Shown here in pieces: positions 9,471 through 20,508 of a DNA stretch of 23,310 nt. The stretch lies in contig CAJVPP010001041.1 in NCBI GenBank assembly GCA_910592005.1, positions 1 through 23,310 on the forward strand. The letters run 5' to 3'. The translations under genes were made by a program, and so were the position numbers. Source of the stretch: Funneliformis mosseae (taxonomy: Eukaryota; Glomeromycota; Glomeromycetes; Glomerales; Glomeraceae). The notes beneath the pieces are model-generated. The model was not told the origin of the DNA and did no database searches. It saw only the letters and a program-made list of their open reading frames with translations. Position 1 is the stretch's first letter. Each line of letters starts with the position of its first letter.

Positions 9471-10464
9471 GCAGCTTAAATAATTATGTGTAATTGGTTA
9501 AAAAAAAATCTTTTCCCTGATAACTTATCTCGGTCGAAACTCTGCACTATCTTGGAATGATTCAAAATATTTGAAACCAAACAATGCGCGTGTGTAAATC
9601 ATATCTAATTAATTTTCTTAAGTAATTAATTAGCACGACATTAAAATCAACACCAACAAATATTTTCGAATTTCCCTTAATTTTTTTATGCGTTGATTCC
9701 AAATATTAGCAAGAAAACATAATAGATATTAATGGTTTGAAATTTTTTTTTTTTTAATATTTTAATATTTCTATCAGGCGTCCAATCAAATTTCTTCGCA
9801 AATTTAAAATGGCAGGTGGGATGATTTCTAACGAAATGAGATATTTTTTTTCCAGGAATATTTGATTTTTCATGATCTTTATGGATCTTTAAAGATCAAT
9901 GCATACATTGAAAAATGAAAGAAATTTTTTTTTTTTTGATGCCATTATAATAAATTTGGCCCAATAAATTATTATTAATATTACTATTATTGTTGTTTTT
10001 TTGAATTTATTATTATTTTTTTTTTTGTTTTTTGATAAATCCGTTATTACTAAATAAATAACTGAAAGAAATAAATTTTTTTAAAAAGAATTAAAAGAGC
10101 TTATAAGAATAATATATAAAGAGAAACATTATTTTTTTTTATAAAAGGAAAAAAAAAAACAAAAAAAAACAAAAAGAAATTGTTTTTTCTTTTTTTTTTG
10201 AAATTGCTTTGCTCGTTAAATCCGATATCTTAAAGATTATTTTTTTTTTTGTTTTAAAAAAAAAAAATGAAATGAAAAAAAAAAATTATAGATAGATAAA
10301 AAAAAAATTGGAGAAGTAAGAGTTTTTTTTTCCTCAGTTGTTAAATAAAAAATAAAGTTCCCAAAAAAAAAAAAAAAATCCTCCAAAGTTTAAAAAATAA
10401 ATACATAAGAATAATGAAAAAAAAGTGAAAAAAATGCAAAAGAATAAAAAATGCAATGATGTTA

Positions 10465-12914
10465 TTATTGAGATTTGTGATTAATGCATAAAAAGTTGTT
10501 TTGGATTAAATCGAAGCGCAATTCATTTTTCCTTGTAAGTGGTTCAATGTCGCCGAGTGAAAGGAAGTAGCCAAGTTGATTTTTCATGACTTTATTACCA
10601 TGGATGAAGTTCAACGTATGTAATAACTAATACTTTGAATTAATTAAGAATTAGGGTTAGACTTACAATCTACTATTTGATGGAACAAAAAAAATCGATA
10701 AACTTGCAAAAGAAAGAATTCTCACCCTTCGTCCTCCACGGTTAGGTGATGATTTACTACTGCGAAGTGAACCTTTTGATGATCGCTTATTACTATTTTT
10801 TTTCTTTACAGTGACCCAATCATCAGAACTACCATTAATTTGGTGTTCTTCGCTGGAATTTTGCATTAATTTAGCTTCTTGTCTCAAATCAGAAAATAAA
10901 TCATTGTTGGAGAATGAATTGCATGGTGATTCTGGTGGTGTGGATGGTCCCACAAAGTGTTTTGGTGTATCATATAACTGTGCGATGCTGTTGCGTTTCT
11001 TTGACAAATTCTTTAATTGTATAACTTGTGAATGTAATCGAGCGATCTCTTCTTTCATTAATAAATGTTCGGAAGCTATAGATTCATGAATAAAATGAGG
11101 AGAAATTTGTTAGAATTCATAACATTTCTAATTTTATTTATTTATTATTTATTATTTTTTTTTTTTGCGAAAGAAATATTCTGTACAAACCTTGAGATTT
11201 TGTTTGCTCAAGTTGTTTCCGTAATTTGTTATTTTCTCCCTCTAACTGAAATAATTTGGCTTTCTCTTGAACTAAAAGAATAAGGAAATAAAAAAAATTA
11301 TTTATCGTGCAATCTCACTGCGCCACAATACAATTAAAAACCAATTTACGATTTTGTACCTTGTTGATTTGTTAAATTTTGAACTTGACTTGTGAGTTGT
11401 TTGATAGTTTTGGCATTTGCCTTCTTTTCTTTCTCATGCGTGGCTTTAATTTTATTAAGTTGCTCTTGGGTGTCGTCAAGCTCGGCGCCGAGGCGTTCTT
11501 TTTCACATTTGATATCTTCTTGATAAACTTGTATTATGTAGGAAGTTATACCATCTCTATGAGCAATCATTTCAATGCTTTCTTCCAGTTCCGATCTTGT
11601 TGCTTTCAATTCTGCGTTTTGACGTTTATATTTATTATTTGTAGCGGCAAGATCAGATTTCGTGGTATCAAGTAAACCTTTGATCGAGGAGAGATCAGCT
11701 TTCGCCCATTCAAGTTTTGATTTTGTAAAAGAAAGTTGAGCTTTAGTTGAATCCAATTGAGATTTAAAAAAGGAAAGTTGAGCCTTTGTAGCCTCTAATT
11801 CGTCAGCATGTTCCTCTTTTGTGGCATGAAGTTCCGCAGCATATTTTGCTCTTATCACGCCGATTTCGGCTAAAGATTTTGCCTTTGTGGCTTCAAGTTC
11901 AGCAGAACACATCGCTTGAGCGGCTTCAATTTCGGCACTACACATGGCTTGAGCAGCCGATAATTCATTTTGCGCGTTAGCAAGGTCTTGTTGGGTAACT
12001 TCCAAATCTCGTTTTAAAGTCTTTATCTGAGTGGCATGATTACGAACGAGTTGTTCACGTTCTTTTAATTGTATTTGTAACTCTTCTATGGCTATATCAC
12101 TTTCACTTATGGTGGCCGCCAGATCAGTTTTTGTAGATTGTAGATCATGAGCACATTCCAATAGGGAAAAATTTAATTCTCTTATTTCACCTTCACGAAC
12201 CTTTAATTCAGATTTTGTTCTATCAAGTTCAATTTGTAAATTAACTTTTTCCTTTTTAAATTTACTTAGCGCATCATTTAACTGTGCGGTGGTGTGATCA
12301 CGTTCTAATAATGAAGATCTTAGGTCCTTGACCTCTTGACCACGATCCTTTAGCTGTATTTGTACTTGTTCTAAATCATGTATGACTTTTTCTTTTTCTG
12401 ATTCCATGCCCTTTATCCGATTTTCCAATGTCCTTAAGGCGGCCTCACGTTGTTGTATTTCTTCCCTCAAGGTAGTGATGGTTATAGGTTCGACAGTCGA
12501 AGAGCGTACATTTTGTGCCACCGATTGTCTTCGATTACTTCGATTCTTTTTTTTCGCCAAATAGGTTTTAAACGCCGAAGCGAACTCCTTTTCTTTTTCG
12601 GGTTTATTACCTATTCCGACACCAATACCAACAATACCACCACCACCACCTCCTCCTCCACCACCTCCACCACCACCTCCTCCACCACCCACAGCGGCAT
12701 CTTGTTCACGTTGTAATTGTTGTAAACGTTTTGCTTCTAGCTTCGATTCACGTTTTGATTCTCTTTTTGAATCCAATTTTGGTTCCCTTAATGACGGCGG
12801 TATGTTAACATTTGATATACCTTCATCCTGTGTACGAAAAAAAGCAAAGCTATGTCTTGTTTGGCGACCACCAGGGTTACGGTTTTTAAGTTGCAAGAAT
12901 TTCAAAGATTTCAT
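10465..12914 (-). CDS. Long coiled-coil protein with poly-Gly run (4 exons)
   Basis: Proposed exons on the minus strand: 12914-11360, 11271-11191, 11075-10726, 10626-10465. The introns are 88, 115 and 99 bp, each GT..AG, and every junction keeps the frame (phases 1, 1, 0), giving about 715 residues. Residues 1-75 are basic, with SKRESKRESK. Residues 76-93 are an 18-Gly run. Residues 145-515 are an almost continuous coiled coil rich in Glu, Lys, Gln and Leu. Within it lie hendecad repeats (320-385, e.g. AAQAMCSAEIE/AAQAMCSAELE) followed by 14-residue repeats (376-431, e.g. TKAQLSFFKSQLDS). Exon 2 continues the coil (VQEKAKLFQLEGENNKLRKQ). Exon 3 has a short coil, then a Ser/Pro/Asn-rich region and a basic Ser tail with SSDDWVTVKKK. 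No motor, kinase or membrane segment is seen, so it is probably a structural or scaffold protein, function unknown. The last exon is the weak point: reading on gives a stop at 10663, and an alternative acceptor gives TAG at 10672-10670. Confidence 0.82.
12636..12689 (-). repeat. GGN trinucleotide tract encoding 18 glycines
   Basis: Eighteen consecutive Gly codons, a mixture of GGT and GGA, lie between QDAAV and IVGIGVGIG in the coiled-coil gene. The interspersed GGA codons mean it is not a pure repeat, which should limit slippage, though length variation between individuals is plausible. It probably forms a flexible linker before the coil. Confidence 0.9.
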
Positions 12915-13625
12915 ACTTGTATCATGAGGGGGTAAAAGGTAGGGGATAGGAAAAGAAAAAAAGGAAAAAAAAAAAAATTATTGAGATTGTCAATTTTCAA
13001 AGGATTTTTATATTTAATAAAAAAAATGTAATTTTTTTTTTTCGTCATTATAACACAATTTGGTATATATATGATTGTAACGATGATTGTTGTTAATAAT
13101 AATAATATTAATTTTTTGAACTTTATCGTATGTCGTGTAAGATGACATTTTCTTTATTACATGCAGTTGGTCTGTTTTTTTTTCTTGTAACACACGCATC
13201 TATTTTCTTTTGGACGAAATTTCTATTTTTATGTGATGCACCGTATTAAAATATTCTAATATCCGGAAGATTGTAAAAAATTTAAACTTTAAATAATCCG
13301 ATTTAGGCCATGTGTAAAATTGAAAGTGTTACTTCAATAAGAAATTCCCTATATAGAGTTTAATTTCATTGCATTAATTTTAATTAAATAATTTGCATAT
13401 ATATAAATATATAATGAGGTAAATAATTAATCTTTTAGTGGTCCCTCGAATTTTTTTGTTCTTTATTAGGGGTTTAAGGGTACAATTGGAACTTTTTTCA
13501 GCCATTTTATCAAGTATTAGTAAGTTGTGAAGGGCAGATCGTCACGAGTCAATAAATTATGCAACTCATAATTTCTTCTTTCACGAAAATCTGGCCTTGT
13601 AACATTAATATTTCCTTAATTGAAC

Positions 13626-13644
13626 TTTTTTTTTTTTTTTTTTT
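13626..13644. repeat. T19 homopolymer
   Basis: Nineteen T residues in the spacer upstream of the coiled-coil gene. Not associated with any recognisable element. Confidence 0.7.
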
Positions 13645-14377
13645 CAATGATAATTTCCAATGACGAAAATCGCCCCACGTTGTTTATACAAGAGTGGGGG
13701 GGACGTGATTATTAATTTTTTTTTTTTTTTAATTATAATCAGGAAAATGTGGAACGTAGCAAACTTTTGCTAGTAATTTCTTGTTGAACGTGGGATGAAT
13801 TGGAAGGAGAATTCATTTTCGATCTGGCCGCCACGTTTTACCAAAAGAGGAAAAACGCTTCTGCACAAGCCTAAATTGTTAATTTTCAAAAAGGTGCCGT
13901 AAATAGAAATTACCTCCATACTAAATAAAGTCATTTGAACATTGTCGTTACATTTTTGTAATTAATTAACATTTTATTTTATTATTTTTATTTTGAATCC
14001 GAGTTTCGGTTGTTTGTTCAAAGCCAAATTTATACAATAAAGTTAGTAAAGTTCAAATGTATTGGTCATGTCGTAATTTATCATCATCTTCATTCATATA
14101 TGATACTGTAAAATAACCCTTGACTTTTTAAGAAGGAAGTAGGGTTTGATCGCCTTTTGATTCGTCGCGATTCGCCAATTGACTTGAACAAATCGAATGG
14201 CAAGGATTTTTATGTATTTATTGTACTCAAAAAGTCGTTTACAAGCAACACCTTTTTGATAAAGCGTCATCGTTTTGATCCCTGCATATGACCAATCTGG
14301 AAATTCGCAATGGAGCGACTTCATGTGTTATTCTCGATGCGCGTTGTCGTGATGTTTTGCTTTTTTATTTAGGGAAC

Positions 14378-14420
<43 letters not shown>
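14378..14420. repeat. T14-A29 back-to-back homopolymer
   Basis: Fourteen T residues are followed directly by 29 A residues. The first 28 bases can form a perfect loop-less inverted repeat, and the tract as a whole should be rigid and nucleosome-excluding. It is the longest A-run in the window and, with its T arm, the most structured homopolymer. Confidence 0.8.
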
Positions 14421-14422
<2 letters not shown>

Positions 14423-14928
14423 TGTTTTAAATCGGTTTCACGAAGAAGCAAGGCGTTAACAATGTTTCATATGTATCCTGTGGCAAATACTGCAATTCTC
14501 GAGTCGTAAATTAAGCGAATAAACGACAAATTTTTTTTTACATGAGGTGATTATGAAACATCGATCCGGAACATAAACGAATGACTTCAACGAATAACAA
14601 ACAACCATTCAAATTTAATTTTACACCGAAAACATGAAATTTAGACCATTTTACAATATTGTAAGTGAAACTATGAAAACAAGAAATATTCATATGCGAA
14701 CATTCGAAATTTGAACCCTTGTGTACGTATTCTGCGTTACGTTCAAAAATTTTCACTTTCTTTTTCTTAAATCAATTATTTTAATTAAAAAAAAATACAT
14801 TCGATATCACTGTACAATATAATAATACAAATAATATATATATATTGAAAATTGATAGATGAACAAAAAAAAAAAAAACGAAATAAATACTAATTAAAAA
14901 TATAATGATTTTTTCTTTTTTTTAGACT

Positions 14929-15849
14929 TTAATGATTCTTTTTTAAAAGATACAATGATATAGAATTGGTTTGTGCCCGCAAACTTGAGGGGAATTGATG
15001 TTGTTGATACCTCTGTAAACCGAGAATGGACAGAACGGTCTTCGGATCAATGATCCCATTGTATTCGTGGTCGTACTCGTCCTTCTCGTCTTCATCAGTT
15101 TCATCATCATCTCTTTCATCGGCCTCCCATTCTTCTTCTTCTTCTAGTTGAAGAAGATTTTCGTAATACTAAATAGAATCGGCAATTTCAATTGTATGTA
15201 AAGAATTGTTGATTGAATAATATGATGTCCCAAATTCAAAATTAAAAAAGTTTACCTCCTTTGCGTCCAACAATTTTTGATAGTCTGGATCATCAAAATT
15301 CATTTCATCTAATTCCAAACAAATCATATCGATGACGTCATTATAATCAGGACATCTCAACCAACTTGTCATGGGCAATTCACATCTGGAACACAACAAA
15401 TCCGAAATTTTAATTCCAGTGAATTCCTCTTCATCATCATCATTACGATCATAATCATCATCATCGTAGATATCTTCAATGGCGACTTCATACAAATCTT
15501 CCACATCATATTCAGGAAAACCACAATTATTACAAGCGGCAATCTTATGATGGATATGCTTGGGTTGATTACAATTAAGACAAGATTGATTATAAATTAG
15601 CGATTTACGTCGGATTGCTAAGGATTTGAGGGTTAATATGTTCGATCCTTGTTCGTTTAACCATTTATTACACGTTTGGCACTCATTAAAGTTTGTATTT
15701 GGTTGATTACATCCTTTGCATGTACCAAAAATTTTACGACGACGGATTAAAGTTGGTGATTCTGGAGATTCTTCAACAGAAGAAACGACAGCAGGGTCGT
15801 TCGTTGAGATTTTTTGAGGTTCGGTCGGAGATGATGTTGATGGATTCAT
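14929..15849 (-). CDS. Cys-rich acidic putative zinc-binding protein (2 exons)
   Basis: Exon 1 is 15849-15256 and exon 2 is 15168-14929, joined across an 87-bp phase-0 intron (GTAAAC..TTTAG) to give 277 residues. Reading through instead would add 28 unrelated residues and a TAG exactly at the acceptor, so splicing is favoured. Residues 44-60 are CX2C-X9-CX2C (CKGCNQPNTNFNECQTC) and 90-109 are CX2C-X12-CX2C (CLNCNQPKH...CNNC). The two share the CNQP core and look like duplicated zinc-ribbon or treble-clef knuckles. A third CX2C-X9-C lies at 153-166. Between and after these are acidic runs (DDDDYDRNDDDEEE; exon 2 QLEEEEEWEADERDDD). The C-terminus is Gln/Ser-rich and neutral. From memory, CxxC-NQPNT...CxxC heads many Rhizophagus kinase-like proteins, but no kinase domain follows here. 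A role in protein or nucleic-acid binding is inferred only from the zinc knuckles. Confidence 0.86.
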
Positions 15850-15852
15850 TTT

Positions 15853-15910
15853 CTGTTTAAAAACTTTAAACTTGTTGTTTTTTTTATTTTATTTTATTTT
15901 ATTTTTTTAC
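15853..15910 (-). other. Probable 5'-UTR intron of the Cys-rich gene
   Basis: On the minus strand a donor CACAG|GTAAAA at 15910 and an acceptor TTTAAACAG at 15853 enclose 58 bp, ending four bases before the ATG's first base region (AAAATG). The interior is an ATTTT pentanucleotide microsatellite (about 15886-15905 on the plus strand). The sequence upstream of the donor (TTCTCTCCCTTAGATTCTTC) would be the leader exon. An intron this close to the start is common in fungi, but transcript evidence is needed to prove it. Confidence 0.55.
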
Positions 15911-17040
15911 CTGTGAAGAATCTAAGGGAGAGAACCGATGTAAATGATGTTGTCATAATTATCGAATCCTCACAACTATTTCGAAATAAATACGTTTGTT
16001 TACCTTGTGAAAGAAAATCGTTAAATTTTAAGACGTCAAAGTATTATTAAAGAGAGTAAAAGGTGTGATTAAATGAGACGTGTTATTGCAACAGGATGAT
16101 TGTTAAGTGAATAAACGTGATAGGAGGTCGTTAAAAAAAAAAAAAAAAATCTTAAGAGGCGTAAAAAAAAAGTCGTTTAAAATAAATATTTTTTTTTTTT
16201 TTCACATACATGAAAAAATGGATATGAACATTTTCGAATCCAGGTGAAGTGAAAGAGGTGATTTATAGAAACCAATCGTAAAATTATTGCCGTGTCCTTC
16301 TGCGCGAAGCCGTCATGAACTTATGAACGCGTATTGTTTGTTGTGTTACAACATCAAGTCAAGCTAAACCTATTATGGAAAATAATACATTTCATACATA
16401 TCAAATTGCAAGTTATTGGTTTCTTTTCTTTTCCTGAATAATAATAAATGCAAGGGATTTAATTTTTTTCATTTTCTCTTTATATGATTTTAATTATTTT
16501 GGCGGGCTTTTTTTCCCCTCCCTCCTTAGTTTGTAAACAATGGCGCATAAAGTGCAATCGATTTTGTAGATATGGATGATTAGAAAATTTTGCACATATT
16601 CTCCAATTCATTATTGTCTTTATAAAAAAAAAAAAAAATTATTAAGGTCGAATAATCAAAATTTTTTTTTGATTATTATGTTCAAAGTTTGAGATAATCC
16701 TTGGAATAATTGATTGTCTTTTTTTTTTTTTTAAACCTTAAAAGATTAGATTAAGCAAATTTCATTTTTATTACTTTATAGATTTGGTTCAATAAAGTAA
16801 ATTGTTATTGGTGCACTTTGTTAATTATTTAAAGTTCTTTTATGCAATCCATTGCGAGTACTGCGGTAATCGATGTTCATCATACATAATTGCGAAAGTT
16901 ATCATTCACTAATGATCGTCCGGTTTATCAGCATTTTTCTTAAAAAAAAAAAAAAAGTTCTACAATTTTCATTGGTTCAAGAATCGACCAATTAAAATTT
17001 TTCAGAATTTATAAATTTGATAACCCCCGATTATATATAG
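15911..17040. other. Upstream region of the Cys-rich gene, no gene seen
   Basis: The first few hundred bases should hold the promoter of the minus-strand gene. A locally G+C-richer patch at about 16285-16345 (GTGTCCTTCTGCGCGAAGCC and following) stands out but has no long ORF. Homopolymer tracts recur at 16132-16149, 16620-16637 and 16720-16732. From about 17040 the DNA changes to the extremely AT-rich compartment. Confidence 0.5.
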
Positions 17041-18360
17041 TATTATGTTCTTTTGCTTTGCTTTTTATCCTAAAATAATCCCATTTTAGATGTAAAAATA
17101 TATTAAGTTGACTAGCATTTCATATTTTTTTTATGTAAGGATTTATTATTATTCAATAAATATATATAATATTAGAGCTAATCATTTTTTTTTTTAAATT
17201 TAAAATAATCAAATAATTTATGATATTAAACTTATTTTATTTTATGATAAAATCAAATATATTTTATTTTTATATCAAATTAATAACAAATTTATAAAGT
17301 CAATTGATAATTATTTTTAATAATTTATTAAAATAAACTTTAGAAATTCAATTATTTATTAATCATATAATATTTGAAAAAAAAGTTTTTACAAATTAAT
17401 CTTATAAATAAATATAAGTAAAGTATATATAAATTATCATATTTTAATCAAATTTATAATATTTATTTTAAAAATTGTTTACATTTATTATATCAATAAT
17501 TAAAATTTATTATTATAAAAATTTAAAAACTAATCATTTATTTTTAAGTTAATAATATTTTAATAATAAAATATTATATACTTTAAAATAAGGAAAAATG
17601 CATTTGTAACATTCTATTACATGTATTATTTATAATAATAAATTATTTTATTAAATATTTTATAAACAAGATTTTTAAATGCAAAATTTAATTTAGAAAA
17701 CTTTTACTTAATATATTAAAGACAATTTTATAGACAAAATTTTTAGTTAAAAACAGTTTTTTAAAATATTTTAAAAAAATTCTTATTTTCATTATACAAT
17801 TGATCTTTTGTTTTGATTTGCTAAATTATTGACATTACACCTGATCTTAAATTTTGGTTGGATAAAATTTTAGATTTTACAAATAATATATGTAATAAGA
17901 TGTTACAATTAGATTTATCCTTAAAATAATATTATATAATATATTTTTTTCATTATATAAATTAACATATTAATTAAATAATTTATAAAATAATTTATTA
18001 TATTCATAATATGTAATAATTACTCAGTATAAATTGCTAAGTAATTGTTGTATTTACAATAAGTAATATAATTGATTGGAATTTTCTGAGCTCTACTTAG
18101 TAAATTTCACTTGATCATATTCTTATTGCAAATACACGTAAGGTATAGTAGTGTTACAGTTATAAGGTCACATGATTTCAATTAATTATTTTATTAGTTT
18201 TATACAAAATAGTTTAATTTAAATTTTTATTAGACTTTTTTTTAGACAATTTTCTCATAAAAACAATAAAATTTTTTTTCTCTTTTTTCCAAAAAAAAAT
18301 TATTTTTTCTTTTGATAATATAAAATATCATAAAATATTTTATCTAAAAGCAATTATTTA
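17041..18360. other. Extremely AT-rich DNA, nothing readable
   Basis: Nearly all A/T, dense with stops in all frames. The only slightly less AT-rich patch is about 18060-18180. No ORF, repeat unit or RNA gene can be supported. By position it is probably old repeat DNA eroded beyond recognition. Confidence 0.55.
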
Positions 18361-19950
18361 CTCTTTCTTGAATAACTATCAGCACTTGCAAAAGATGAAG
18401 TTTTTTAAAATATAATTACTAATACTAAAAAGTGGGTCAAAATAATAAATAAGTAGAGAGCAGATGTTAATTATAATTATCCTATGAAAAATCAAGATAA
18501 AGACACTATCAAATTACAAGTTACTCAATTTCTTTATGGTATAACTTCCAAAAAGGGTGAATGTTATTTACAAAATTTTTTAAAAAATGTTTTATTTACA
18601 ATTAGCAAATATTTACAAGATGTTAAATCAGATTGGTAATATAATTTATATAATAAGATTAATTTTTTTGAATTGTATGCACTATTTGATGATCACTTTA
18701 AAAATTCAGATGGAACTGTCTTAAATAAGGAAATAAGTTATATAATTATTAAAAAATTTTTTTATATAGTTTAAAATACGATTTACAGGGGTTTTTAATT
18801 ACTCATATTACATTGAATTATGAGTAAATTCATTAAGTAAACTTGAAGTATTTGTGCTGTTTTACAATATATTTATTTAATCTTCATTAATCCTATACCC
18901 TTACATTTCTATTTACTTATTAAAACATATCTGATACGAAGAATGCCAAATTACTAAATCAACTAAATTTCATTTATTAAAAGGAGAAAAGTAAAGAGAA
19001 GTTGAGAATAATGATCTATTAAAGATAATATAAAAGGAAGAAATTATTTTATGTAATATTTATTACATAAGTTTTATAGAAAATCCTCTAAAAAAAGTCT
19101 CAAATAAGTAAAAATCATGAACGAAAATGTTACACATGAGGAGGAAATAAGTATAAAAATTAATTTTTTTGAAGCAATCAAAATAATAGCAAAGATCATT
19201 TATAAAAGAAAATATTTAAAAAAGAAGAGACCATATACTTATTTGATAAAATGCGAGAAATATTTCAAAATATTGAACTAAGTTTGAAGGATTTCTTTAA
19301 TCATCTTTATTTAGCAGCTTATCTACTTAAACATAATGAACAAACAATGAATTATATGAAGAGACTAATGTTATTTATATGCTATCTTCTTACCTTATTA
19401 AATAATACAAAAATTAATGCTTTTAAATTTGATATTACATTCTATTTAGATTTGGTAGATACAAGTAATAAGAACTTGAATATGATGGCGAATCTTAGTG
19501 TAACTATAATATTAAGATCAGTGAATTGCAAGAAAAAAAATTTTAGATTCACATAGAGACTACGTAGAAAATGCTCTTGTAAAATATTCAGAATAGGCTC
19601 TTGTGCTGAATGTTGATGACTATCATAATATTTATGTTTAATAATAATCTGATACTATTAGCACATTTTGGGTAATACATATGGCAATAATAGTAATAAA
19701 ACCTTATTTCATATTAGTGATACCTTATGATAGAATACTCAATCCAAAACTTATTAATGATGAGTTAATTATAAAGCATCGTAATAATTGATTATCACAA
19801 ACTTTAACATTTTTTAACAATCATATGTAAGACTATATAGATAAGGAATATTCTAATGATATGTTTATAGATCAATTAACTTTACACAGTTACAATGATA
19901 GATTAATGAAAAAAAAAGATAAATAAGCATATACAGAATGCAATTCTTTC
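18361..19950 (+). pseudogene. Decayed repeat-family gene (~520 codons)
   Basis: A chain of plus-strand frames reads as one long dead protein gene. From 18361: LSALAKDEVF, NIITNTKKWVKIINK, KDTIKLQVTQFLYGITSKKG and ELYALFDDHFKNSDGTVLNK. After a +1 shift near 18797: YEECQITKSTKFHLLKGEK and SFIENPLKKVSNK. From 19117: MNENVTHEEEISIKINFFEA. After another shift: the only sizeable open part, 19251-19556 (101 codons: REIFQNIELSLKDFFNHLYL, KFDITFYLDLVDTSNK). A slip in an A8 tract near 19535 leads to DSHRDYVENALVKYSE, ALVLNVDDYHNIYV and IDQLTLHSYNDRLM. Internal stops are mostly TAA/TAG. I associate the pattern (ALVLNVDDYHN) with repetitive predicted proteins of Rhizophagus, from memory only; the biochemical role is unknown and a transposon origin is likely. 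The frame runs to 19950, directly against the inverted-repeat element. Confidence 0.7.
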
Positions 19951-20100
19951 ACTAGTCGAAATAGTCCAAATCGGCTTAAAATCAGATAACCAATTTTAGG
20001 CTGATTTTGATACTATTTATAGCTGATTTGCCATATTTTCCGATCAGCACAAACAGGTGCCGATAGACGCCAATTGACCCCAATCAGATATGGCCATTCG

Positions 20101-20420
20101 AAACTTAAATTCAACCATAAATCAGCCTAAAACTGGCCTCAATTTGGTAACAATTCAGATGCTAATAGATGCTGATCAACATGGTTATTCAGCCTAAAAT
20201 TGACCTTAATTCAGCATCATTCGGCATTAATTCAAAACTTAAATAACATAAATCAGCTTAAAATTGACCTTAATATAGCATCATTTGGCATCAATTCAGA
20301 ACTTAAATAACCATAAATCAGTCTAAAATTGATCTTAATTCAGCATCATTCAGCATCAATTTGGAATTTAAATAACCATAAATTGGCCTAAAATTGGCCT
20401 CAATTTGGTATCAATTCAGT
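20101..20420 (+). repeat. 65-bp subterminal tandem array, about 4-5 copies
   Basis: Full units are at 20190-20253 (64 bp), 20254-20318 (65 bp) and 20319-20383 (65 bp), with a partial copy at 20384-20420 and a diverged copy at 20101-20158. Each begins CAGYYTAAAATTGAYCTTAA and ends AACTTAAATAACCATAAAT or close to it. Units 3 and 4 differ at about ten sites, nine of them transitions. The words match the inner part of the right arm (CATTCGGCATTAATTCAAAA), showing that the array belongs to the inverted-repeat element. Confidence 0.85.
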
Positions 20421-20508
20421 CAAATAAATATATAAAATCGATATATTATATTTATTAATTTTATTAAATATTATAATTTTATTAATAATAAAAACCTAAT
20501 ATAATTAG

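Larger units (their letters stand above)
8466..10464. other. Gene-poor, homopolymer-rich intergenic DNA
   Basis: No coding potential is visible. It includes an A26 run (8981-9006), a TAA microsatellite (about 9441-9470) and a palindrome, CTAATTAATT-9 bp-AATTAATTAG (9605-9633). From about 9950 to 10440 it is dominated by alternating A- and T-tracts. The last part lies downstream of the coiled-coil gene and may contain its 3' UTR. Confidence 0.5.
12915..14928. other. Gene-poor spacer between two minus-strand genes
   Basis: This should contain the promoter and 5' leader of the coiled-coil gene (near 12915-13200) and the 3' UTR of the Cys-rich gene (just below 14929). Otherwise it contains only homopolymers (T19 at 13626-13644, T14A29 at 14378-14420), a T-rich hairpin (ATTATTAATT...AATTATAAT near 13708-13739) and short unsupported ORFs of up to 76 codons. 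No RNA gene or repeat family is visible. Confidence 0.5.

Noticed and set aside
10811..11089. 92-codon plus-strand ORF
   Set aside because: Exact antisense of exon 3 of the coiled-coil gene. The same applies to plus-strand ORFs at 11065-11283, 11379-11675, 12382-12564 and 12450-12716 (the last is Thr/Ser-rich only because it mirrors the Gly codons).
14094..14324. 76-codon minus-strand ORF
   Set aside because: Has no splice partner, motif or compositional distinction. Similar chance ORFs are at 13014-13199, 14288-14509 (poly-Lys from the A29 tract) and 14538-14756.
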